Below, in pieces: positions 43,401-55,400 of a stretch of DNA of 64,000 nucleotides. The stretch is from Oxyruncus cristatus (lineage: Eukaryota; Chordata; Aves; Passeriformes; Cotingidae), in the NCBI GenBank assembly GCA_013399855.1, contig VXAY01000767.1:2226023-2290022 (forward strand). Direction: 5' to 3'. Made by a program: the position numbers and the translations under genes. Each line of letters opens with the position of its first letter. Within the stretch, counting starts at the first letter, position 1. Below the pieces are notes generated by a model, which did not search any database, was not told the origin of the DNA, and saw only the letters and a list, made by a program, of their open reading frames with translations.

Positions 43401-46400
43401 GAGCCCCAGGCCTTTGACACTGCTCTCTCTACACACCAGTTCACAGGTACAGGTCTTCTTTGTCTCTTGCAATTAAACTCCATGTCCATAGGGTTTTTTT
43501 TAGTGAAGATCTACAACACCCAGATGTGAATTATGTGGTTAAAAGCATAGTATGTGACAGGGAATCGATTTTTTTGTTTGTTTCCAAGTTACTCTTTAAC
43601 AAAACAATAAAAATGAGCAGTAGTGAGTGCTACACACGTTTTTGTCCCTTTCCTACATTGCACATCCTTCAAGTAACGTGCTTTGTAACAGGCTAAAAAA
43701 TTCTGCCTCAGTTTTCTCCATCAGACAGTTAGGAAGTCTAGAAATATTCCACTAAGACAGTAAGCTGAATAAGAGTTATAATTAGTCACTCAGCAGTGAC
43801 TGCTGTTCGATAGGTACTCTGTCATAAAAGTTTTAAAATAGTGATATTAGTTAAAGTAAATGCTGCAATACTGCTGAAGCTGCAAGCTGTGACACCAGAA
43901 GGCCACCTACTCTGCCAAGGACCAACTAGCATTCTTTAGAGAATGGAAATATATTAAGAATATAACATGACACAAAAATTGACATACTTTGGAACCTTGA
44001 GGCTAAAACTCAGATTTTTAGACTAGTGGGAAAAAGCACATAGCACAGATTATAGATCAAATCAAAAGTGTTGCCATCAGCAGATCTCACATCAGGAACC
44101 TCAGTATTACAAGGTCAGAGTAATCATATCTGTTCAAATCTATTTGAAAAATTTTATCTCAGTTCTCCTTCTGGTTTTGATCATTAAGTATAAGTACTAT
44201 TCTTACTTTAATTCACGAAATTCTCTTGCTTCTATCTCAGTTCTGAAATCTGGTATCTATGGTTAGACACAGACTGTAGTTAAAGCTAGCTTAGTTTACG
44301 TAAGGTCTCCTTCCCCTTCTCCCACTAATTAACACATTGTCAATTCAATTCGCATTTTTTATCTCCAGCTGGTAGGATTTCTTTTAAGAGAGAATTTGCA
44401 GTGTGAGCTGAAAGCACTAACAACATATTCAATGAAATGAACTAAAGGTTTCAAGACTTTAAATGCAGAGCACAAAATGCTTTCCACCAACATTTTAGAA
44501 ACTTCAATAGCAAAGCATTGGTATGATTTCAAGAAAATTAACTTTTCTATACTGCTAGTCCATCCTCACACTTGCTGTGCTCCATTAACGCCACTGAAAT
44601 CAATGCAGTATTAGGAGATCCAAGTTGTAGTCGAGTGGTTAATCAAAATGCAGCCCAGGGGACCACTAACAGCCCCCTCCAGCATCATTGATAGAGCTTG
44701 GCACTGCAGTGGAAAATATTCACGTGTGGTCTTCTGCACAGCCACTACACTGTGCTGCGACAGCCAGGTTTGAAAGCACACAAATCTTTCCACCTCCGCA
44801 CCACTGCCTTTGTGGGAGGCAGACAGCACAATGGGAAAAACTTCTTAATATTATATACAGTGGGGGAAAAGAATACAATGAATAAGGCACAATAAACACG
44901 AGTAAAAGCAAAGCATCACCTTGAGAAAGCTGCAATTCTGGTTATTAGAGCCAGTGCAGCCCCCCACCCTCTTACACTTGACGCTCTGTGGGGACAGCTA
45001 GTTTGTTTTCTAAGGCACAGCACACCGTGTTAACTAAAAGCCTAGTATAGTCCTCTTAAGATAGAAGGGTAGCTTTGAAAATTAAAATAGTATGCAGTAT
45101 TTTAGCTTTTTTTAATCTAGTGTGTCTCTGCAAGTACAGGACTATGCTGGAAGTGTGGTTGCAGACTGCTAGAACTAAGGAGGCTGTTATATGTGTAACA
45201 AAATTCATCAGGGACCATGGAAACAAATCCTCTGATCATGAGCTTACCTGTGTCTTCCTCCCCACACCTAAAAGGCTTCAGTGGGGCAGCCCCAGGTTCT
45301 TAGGAGTAAGGACATGGAAATACCACGACAAAGGTCCTTCTCACCATAGTAACGTCAAATAAACCCCCCCTTCTTGCAGCATTGCCAAAGCTGAGTTGTC
45401 AGCCTGCCTTGCCATATATTCATGACGGATGCCAGATATCTGACAGGCATCCAAGCCATCACGTCTTAAATGACAAGTATATACTGAAGTCTGCATCCTA
45501 ATGAGTGACTTTAAAGATGTTAAAACTAAAGTTGTTGAAAGAGAACTCAACGGCCAATACAGCAGAACAAGTTAATGCATAAGGCAGATAAAGCTACGGA
45601 AACTTTGAACAGATATAGCAAAAAAATTCTCCCTCACTGAGCAGTGCTACACAGGAACCTGACACTGAACTGCTGCTAGTGTTAGCAAGAGCTCTCCAAG
45701 CACCAGCTACATACAAGGGAGTGTCTGAGGAGGATTTAACGTGAAGCTCCACTTGCTCATTTTTATGGGATCAAAGACACAATTAAAATCTTTCGAAGTG
45801 ACCCTTTTCCAGGCAAATGAACATTTTGCAAACAACCAGTCTGGCACAGTTCTCAGTGCAGTTATACTATCTGAGGCATTAGATGGTCATGCTTATCAAA
45901 AATTTAGCTTTTCACTGAACAAGCACAGTAGAGTGATGACAGCACCCTCAGAGCACCTTAGCCCTTACTTTAAATCAGTATTTGTATGTTTTAAAAAAAT
46001 ATTTTGCAAAATGTATATTCAGAATTAATACCACTATTATTTAGCAGTGTTTTAAAGCTCGAGGAATAGAAACAGTTTCTTTTAGTTTGCTTAAATGAAT
46101 TTTTTCCATAGTTGCTAGAATACAGCAAGAGGTCACAATTCAGAAAAAATCTCCACCAATCGCCCCAAAACAAACCTAACCCACAACACACAAACCCCAT
46201 ACCTCCTGTTTACCAAAAGAAATTCTCATGAAGAAAACAGAGGGCTGATTCTCTGATCATGTTTGTGCAAGCAGATTGCCCTATCTGATGAAATACATGA
46301 AATATGCTAGTGCAGTTCTGTCCCACTAATATCAAGGATTTCTTTCATAGTTGAATAGCACAACTGTTAAAACCCAAGTTGCCTAAACCAAACTGATCTT

Positions 46401-49400
46401 GTGCCCGTCACAGGGAACCAAAGATGCAGCTACAACAGTAGCAGCTGTGTAGCCAAGCTCCGCTTGAAAGTGCAATGGTTTCATATTTCCCCATTTCCGT
46501 TTAATCATCTCCACAACAGCAACTTCGAGGGTGTCATTTGTGGCTGTGCCTCAAAGCTTCCTGTTCTAAAAGGCTGATGAAAGCTCTTATCTGCTAGACA
46601 CCCAAGGTTTAGATTAATACTTTCCTGTGTGGTATGGGAATATATTTCCTCCCACAAATACAAAAAGGATGGCTATCAAATATCTCAGAAGCTTTTCAGA
46701 CACGACTTGGATAAATAGAGAAAAGAGTGAAGGGAAGAGTATTTTATTGTTTTCAAAACAAATCAGCCGATGCCTCATAAGCACCTTTACTAACAATTCA
46801 CTCTTTCATAAATGAAATGGAGGTTCTGAAAAAGCAGTTGAAAATTGTCAGTATCAAAACCACCACATTGTTTGATCTTTTTGTGGAGGGAAAAAGAAAA
46901 AACAAAATATGGTTATGATTTTAAGCATAGATATAAAGAGGGAAAAAACAAACTAACACCTAACCTCCCACTCAAGCTACCCAAATGCTCACAGCTTTTT
47001 AACATAATCTGTGTAGCCTCACCCTCTAGCACAGGTCCCATGTTCAGCTCCTTTAGGACTAGGATTAAAGATATTTATGATACTAAGAGTTCATGCTGTA
47101 TTATCCTTTCGTACAATATAAAAGAGAAGAGAAGATGTTTTGCTCTTGGGCTTCCCTTAATGAAAGATTCCACAAAACTAACTTCAGAGGAAGAACTAGG
47201 TGCAGTACCACACCAAAAAAACATTAAACCTAAACACAGTGAGGACATGAATGCACACTACAGTCTACGTACACATAACCATTAGATTGAGAGTCACAGA
47301 ATTGTAGACTGGTTTGGGTTGGACTGGGTTGGAAGGGACCTTAGAGATCACCTAGTTCCAATCCCCATGCCATGGGCAGGGACATCTTCCATCAGACCAG
47401 GTTGCTTCAATCCCCTTCCTGTCTGGTCTTGAACACCTCCAGGGATGGGGTGTTCACAATCCCTCTGGGCAACCTGTGCCTGTGCCACACCAGTCAAAGA
47501 ATTTCTTTCTAATATCTAACCTAAACCCCTCTCCTTCAGCTTAAGGCCATCCCCTCTTGTCCTGTCACCCCATGCCCTTGTAGGAAGTCCCTCTCCATCT
47601 CTCTTGTACGCCCCCTCTAGATACTGGAAGGGGCTCTAAGGTCTCCCCAGAGCCTTTTCTTCTCCAGGCTGGACAGCCCCAGTCTCTCAGCCTGTCTTCA
47701 TTAGGAGAGATGGTCTAGCCCTGTGATCAAAACCCAAAAACGAATCAAAAGAAAGTTTGAGTTTGCCTACTTCAGAGACAGTTAAGTTACAGTCTTTGCT
47801 AAATCCTCTGCAATTCCACCTACCAACTGTTATCACCTTCTTATCATGAATGAACATAATCCAGATGGATTTTCTGCAGATCCTTTTATCTGCCAAAAAC
47901 TCTCCACACCACCACAGAGCAGTATTTTCTGTGGCAGATTTCACCACTGCTGTCTCAGTTCTACATCACACTTGATAGCCAGAGGTGGAACAATTAAGAA
48001 AAAAACCCAACAAACAAGCCACTTTTCTCCATGTCTCACCAAATAAGAGTATATAACTGTTGAAGAGACCTTTGTAAAGTAATGAATAACTTGATTTCCA
48101 AGCAGCCCTTAAATTTTAAACAATCATATTCTTAAGATGTCTGCATGTCTGCCCAAAGCAGAATTATAAATCTTGGTCAAATAATATGTTCTCCTTATGG
48201 TAGGTAGTCTCTAAATACCAGCATGTCTCAAGTTGCAGTATAGTAATGAAGAGGCTACTTTACTGAAAGAAAATTTCATGGGCTCTGGACCAAGTAATAC
48301 CTATCACATAAATTGCTCATTCAGGCTACAGTGGTCAAAGCACAGGCTGAAAATTATCAAAACTATTTCAAAGAAGTCAAAATATTTCTATTAGGCTGTT
48401 AAAAGGCATAAATAGCCACAATAGCTACTGTTTGGCCAGAGATTCTTCAACTTCTGGCTACAAGAATAACTCAAAACAGACATTTTTTCCAAACTGCTAA
48501 ACAGTTTGATTATTTCCTATGCCAGTGGCCTCCTTTTTCCTTTGCTGTCAGGCTCTTTCAGAGAAGTTATTGCTCATTCCTTCATGAAGTAATTTGTAAT
48601 GGATTATAAACTGCAGGTTAGAACACATCCCAGTCTAACACTGGATCTCCCCAGCTTTCGTGGCTCCCATTGCCTTACACAGTGAAGACTGCACTCTGTT
48701 TTGCTGAACACTGTTAAAAAACCCCAAAACCCAAAAAGTAAATCTTTGCTTGTTTATTAACTTGTATACTTGCAGAGAGGCTTTGGAAGGAGAAATGTTG
48801 ACTAATCATCATAATCTCTGTTCTTTCTACAGAGATGAGTACTACTCTTTTTTTCATAAAAGTGTTGTTAACACTGAAAATACACAATTAAGAAAAGCTC
48901 ATGGCATATTCAGATTGACCAGCCTAGCCTTCCACCGTAACATTTTTCTTATAATTTCAAACTCTGTTTTGCTCTTGGGTTTGTCATAACCAGTGGTGAG
49001 GATAAATACTTAACACCATAACCACCTTCTTATTTTATCACTCGTACCTACTCAGGTAGTATGTACCACAGTAAACCTCACACAAGGTCAGTGAGGACAA
49101 AATGCAGATCTTGGGATAATTTGTGACTCCACTATTTACTGCCAAGGTTTACAAGCAGTGTCAATAGATTTTAGGGTGAATTTAAGCCTGCATGAAGCTC
49201 CATTTATTTCAGAAAGTCTTTCCATAGGTAAAGGGACATGATTATAGAGATTATATAAATCAGAAGTCTCAGTGTACTGTGACAGCTCAATCAAAAAAAA
49301 AAAAAGAAATGCATGAAGTAGCTCCACTGGAAGCAGGACTCTTGTAGGAAAGTCTGCTAATGACACAGCACTGTTGCACTGATGAATGAGGCTATAAAAT

Positions 49401-52400
49401 GCTTAATTTGCTTCAGAGGTTAAAGAAAAAATGAGAAAAGATTTGCAAAAAATGTAAACTCAAGAAGCATTTAAAAAGTTACCAGAATTATTAAACATGA
49501 TGCTATTAGGATGCTCCATAAATACTATTGTTGTCCAGACAGGAAGATCAAAATTATTAACAATAGCTACCACGAATTTGTCTAAAGTCAGCACTAAAAT
49601 ATTACAACTGGTAAAGAGAGGAAAGGTAATCCTAACACGCTTGATTTCTGTGATCACAGCATAACAGCTGAATGTTACAAAGAAAACAATGAAAGTATCA
49701 TGTGTATTTGTACACATACATGTTTCAGATCCAGCAAAATGACAAACTGTTGGGTAACAAAATGCCTTTACTACAATTTTCAGATTACCTCAATTGCCCT
49801 AGCACAATTAAAAAAAAGGATATTTTCTAAATATTACAGACAAAACCAACCCTGTAACTAGTATTGTAATCACAATGTACTCATCTCGTTTATTTTCTGA
49901 AAAATTCCTTCCTAAGAGAGAAGATATTTATATTATGATTATACTGGAATCATATGGCTTCCAGAGTTAGCTGTGAGGAAACTGTTACCAAGGAAGAAGC
50001 AGAAGCAAGTTTTTCTTTTCCTTTTGGTTGCCTCTGGTCAGAGTAATTGCAACTCATTGCTTCAAATGGATGAGGAGTAGGCACTTAAGATTAGATTCAA
50101 GCTCTACTCTAACCATTGGTACTACCCAGCCTGGAGATACCTGAACAGTAACGTCATCTAGTCATCAGAACAATTCACTAACTGAAACTTAAGAAACTGT
50201 TACCTAAAAAGGTTTTTCTGTTGTTGCTGTTTAATAGTTTCTACACTTTAAACTCAGTGTACCAAGAGTCAAAGGTAAAAACCTGAACCTCTAATAAGAC
50301 GAATCGTGTTCTTCGTCACAGAGCAAGCCTCAGGCAGCAAAAACCTATGCAAACACTGCAAACTGAAAACTGCCAGCAGGCTCCAGAACTGTGAATCTAG
50401 ACAACTCCAAGAATAACAAACAGAAGTCAAATCACCCTAAGAACTGATGAAAGATGTTTCCGCCAGTCAGATAAGAACAATGAACCTTTGCCTATAAATG
50501 TTAAGGCAGCAACATGAGTATGTGTCTTCCAGTTATCTGCAAATCTGTTGAAATAACAGCATCAAGGCTCTCTTTTGTCCAGCTGCAAAAAAAACCTGTA
50601 CAGGGATGTTTCTCATTTTACATATAGCCCCGAAACTATAACAATGCTGTATTTCCCTCACCTTCCACTGCAGTGGAAGATTTTCCAACAGAGACGTTGT
50701 GCTGTATGTCTTGTAGCAGCAACATGGCTCAACCTATTAGTAACCTGCACGTGTTACACCTCTTCAGCTACTTCTTCCTAATCTGGCCTCAGTTTAATCA
50801 AGACAAGAGAGACAGGAGTGGAGGGAAAGATATCACAAGGCAAGCTGTACTAAAACACACGTGCAAAGGGCTGTTGTAAATTCCTATAAGCATATTTTTA
50901 CTACATGGCAAGAGAGATACAAAGGGCAGGGCATTACCCTACCAAAAGGTACCATTTGCTTCTCTGTTTTGACAGATTTAAGTAGATAAGACCCTCTCAA
51001 CAGGAACATATACTTTTACAGGAAAACCAGGAACAAGCATGACGTAGGAGCACAGCTATCAACCTATTTACCAAGTTGCCCTAACTCTTCTGCTCTGCTC
51101 CCTTTGTGGGACTGCAAATATCATTAGCAGGGCAGATTCAGACCTTCCTATGAGTCAGGACTCTCAGTATCTGTTTAGACTTGGTGGCAGAACACAACAG
51201 TCCATTCACCGAAGACAAAATTAGTGACTTCAAATGACATCTTCAAATATGTTTTTATTTAAGCTGAAGGTACCAGGTAGGCAGTCTCTCTATATCAAAT
51301 CCTAAGAGCCATTAAGCACTGTGGGGAAGTACATTTTTAAATCATGACCAGTAACAACTATCTGTTCATAAATAATAATATAAAAATAATAAATGTTTTC
51401 TTTCAGTTAGTAACCAACAAACTGCATATGGTAGAATTTCACAGCAGATTCATTCCAACTAAATAGTTAGGCTAAACCATGACACAGGTGGACTGTATCC
51501 CTCTGGCAGAGAATTTGATTTTCTTCATGTGTTCAAGTACCGCAGAAGAAAGTCTTCCTCTGAGCTTGGACTTCAGATTGCTGTTGATAAAGGCTAGACT
51601 TTGAATTTTGTTTTCTAAGACAGTCCACATACCTAACACTGAAAAATCACTTTATGGCCAAGAGAAAAACATACAGATTAAACAGCCCATAAATAATTCC
51701 AGTAACTGCCATACCCACCTGCTACATTAAGCTTTTCAACTGCTCCTAAACTGGGAGCAGAAGTGGTAGTATTGTTGGTAGAGTTTGCTCCTGTTCCATT
51801 AAGTACAAGATTTTCCACCTTGGACTCCAGCTTCCCAATGCGCTGCAAGATATTATCCAACAGGACAGCAAGAGTCTTCTTTAAATCTGCAAAGGAAAAT
51901 GAAAAGTTAAATTGCTTAATAATGCAATGCAGACTTGTCAGACAGGATCAAAAAATAGATACAAGAACGAGACTAGACTATGTATAAGCTCTTTCTCAGT
52001 GCAAATCTCTGCCATTACCAGCTCTGTGCACTCACATTCCTTACTTTGTGCAGTCTCACATACAAGTTTCCATGGATGTGGAACTTGCTGTCCATTCTAT
52101 AAAGCACATTGGAACTCAATAGACACCCATGTTCAAGGTGAAGTGTGCTCCTTCATGGGGACACGCACAGGAACAGAAAAATGCTTGGTTTGTAATAGCT
52201 CAAGTAATAAGAAGCTGCTTAAATAATAAGGAGTCTACACCTAAATCCATATTCAAGCACTATCAGAGGAACAGTGAGTTCCCCAGTCACCTGGGAACAC
52301 GAATTCCTGTTCCAAAAGGGTATTTGAGCCCCAGTTCAAAAACCTTCTCCTGCATCTCCTCCACATAACCAGCTTCTGCACTGGCAAAACACCCAAACAA

Positions 52401-55400
52401 ACAGTTAAGTTCAGCCTTTCTGTCCTATTCACAAAACAAAAATCAGGTGTTTCTTTTCTTCAGTCTCTTTTGCTTTTATTTTGTTTGGTCTGACAGCACT
52501 TCCTGGGTGTGCAAAGCAACAAACAACAACAGGAGGTTTGCATATCAAATAACAACACAGAAAGAGCTCTCTGATATTTTTTTCTTTTGCTTTTATTTTA
52601 TTCAGATTCCTTGAAGGAACACAGAGAGCCTGGCAAGCTAAATGAACTGTGGGCAAGAGGAGAAAGCTAGACCACTATCAGAGTAAACTGCATAATTACA
52701 ATGGCAACAAGCCAAAGAAGATGAAAGTATTGTTCTTTGTTCATTTACCCTTGTAAAGATTAAAGAATTGGACATGAGGAATTTACATTATTTTCCCACT
52801 TAATTACATAAAATAATTACATGTGTATAAGTGTAATACATTTTCTGTTTTCCACAACTTTCTGATCTGTAATAGAAAATTTCTCCATACAACTGAAGAG
52901 ATTCCACTGTCTCTACATCGGTTGTATTTTTGCCACATTTATTTTGTGCTCCTTCTTTTTTTAATTGACTATCTCAATTCTTGTGCAAAAGAGAGAGGAA
53001 ATAACAAAACACTATTACTTCTATAAAGCTTATATTTCTTTTTTCTGAATAAAAGGAGAGTTATATTTATTCCATGGAGTCATAAAGTAGGTCTTTTTCT
53101 TTATAACTGTGTGCTTTCCTTTGTCCTGTCAAGATCAGAAGGGGGAATCTGAAGCACTAGTCATCTGGACTGTTTTAAAGGGGGTCCGGAAGTCATTTAA
53201 TGGCACAGTGTGCAGAAAAAAAGGAAAGAATGGACTTAACATGAACAAAACCATGGTACAGCAGGATGAAAAAAATCTAGGAAAAAAAGTAGTAAAAATA
53301 ATTCAGGAAACAGAGAGGAAGAAAGACAGCATACATAAAGGCAGACACAGATCACAGAGACAAAAATGGCTAAAAATTCTTATTTTTTAACTCTAATACC
53401 AAACCACAGACGTGAGAGACCGCTTGGCAGAACAAAAAGTCAAGTGGAGGGTGGTTTGAGAAGGGGAGGGCAGAAGCACAGAATCATAAAAAATTTTGTA
53501 AAATAACTGTTTACTGCTATAAAAAAGAATCTAATTTTCCCTGTGTATATCTGGACTATACCTTTTAAAAGGAAAGTGTTTCATCCACCTACCTGACAGG
53601 TGAATATATGGTAGAATGAAAAAGTGAGAAAGTAAACCAGCTGTGCAACCACAATTAAGGAATGGCTGAAAACCTTTTGGGTGGGTAAAAGCAGCCAAAT
53701 TAAGCAAACATTAAACTTATTCTTGAACGTGGAAATCATGACTGTGCTTACTTAAAGCGACCAGAGGATAATATTAAAAGAAATAAAAAGGCTAATTTAG
53801 CAAGAGCATTCATTTTCATAAAACAGTAAAGCAATCTCTACCAATTTTTATTAACATCAGTCATTAATGTGCTTGTTCCCGAACAGCTAACCTGATCATT
53901 TGCTAGCAACAAACCATTTGGTATGACAAACAGGAAAAAATTAACATACTTTTTACGTAACTACCTTACCCAGATTCATAAAGTATTATTTAATATGGTG
54001 TTATTGAATCAACACAGTGCCTGTAATATTTTAAATAAATACATTACTGTTATTTTGCATCTTTCCAAACTACTTTGTTGAAAACTTTAAGCTTGGCCAG
54101 GTGTTTAAAGTCTTTAATCTTGGCCACGGACTTGAAATTTCTACACAAAACTTAGCTTTACCTTCACAGAAGTGTTACAAAGTTATTTCACCTGCTTCCA
54201 AATGCAGTTTAACTTCTCCTGGGGAACTTGACCGCTGTTTGGCAGCAAGTCAGCTTATTCCTCAGGAGGATTTGGAACCGGAAATGAATGCCTCAGGCAA
54301 CAAGCTGCAGGGGGAACTTAGCTTAAGGATATCCTGTACCCTCAGACCTCGCTCAGGCACATATTAATGCAGTTACCTTTCAACCCCTGGAGCCAGATTG
54401 TTTGGGGTTTGTTGCTGCCTTTTTTCTTCTTCAATTCACCTACCATCACACAGCCTTGCACAATAACAGGACGCTGGTGATGGCTATAAAGCAGATGGAG
54501 TTTTGTTTCAAGCCCATGCACACAATCCTCAAGGGACCTCTACTTGCTTGCAGGTCTTCAATCCAAATATTGATCTAGTACCACTCTATTTTGCTTGTGT
54601 TGCTTTGTAAGACTGCAATGCCAGCAGTCACAAATCAGGAGTTACACAGCAAGGCTGTTATTCAAGCAACGAAGCAGCACAATTGTTAGCGATGTTTGGG
54701 ATAATAATCTCAACCTTACAGGAAACCAAATGCACACAAACTCAAAAATTCACTTTTTAGAACCAAAACCAGGTAACAGAAACAAGACATGGGGAGAACT
54801 TCCCAGCAAGATATTTTCACTGCATGCCCCAAAAGGTAAAGAGCATTAAGAGAAAACTAAAGAAAAAGGTGCAGCTATTATCTGTTGCATCCTAGTCTAT
54901 ATTCTTTGTCCAAGCATAAAAAAAACATCTATCCAATTTCTTCAGAGCTGAATATTAAGGCAACTATAAAGGAAACAAATCTAGATCATTAATTAACCAT
55001 TAGCTTTCCAGACAGCCTGAAAGAACATAGGCAGGTAGGAAAGAAAGTGAGTCTAAAAAAATGTTAAACCAGTAAGGTGTATGATGTGATCTTATCAGAT
55101 TGAAAAGGGGCTACACCTAACCTGAAATTGGATTATATTTTTATTTTCATAATATTTTCTGGTAATATGCTTTGTTCTTTTCTGCTTGCTTTGTCTCACA
55201 CATGCAAACTTAACTCTCATGTACAAGCTGGAAGAGATTAAGCATTAAAACCTACTGCCGAACAAAGCACTGTTCTGTGCCCTGAGGCAAATAGGATATA
55301 TTTAAGCCTAATTTAAGATTATGCCAGATATAAACTTAAACATTAGGTAAATTGACTGAACGTAGAAGTGAAATAGGGAAGAAGAAATAAACATAGCAGG

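Larger units (their letters stand above)
38519..51718 (-). other. MGAT5: MGAT5 intron between coding exons 2 and 3 (13200 bp, largest in the window)
   Basis: GTGGGT..TAG intron. It contains one CR1 fragment (47292-47731), a T-rich tract (40021-40074) and a GC-richer zone at about 40600-42400 with two of the longest stand-alone frames in the window (rejected as genes, see below). Otherwise nothing was recognised. Confidence 0.9.
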
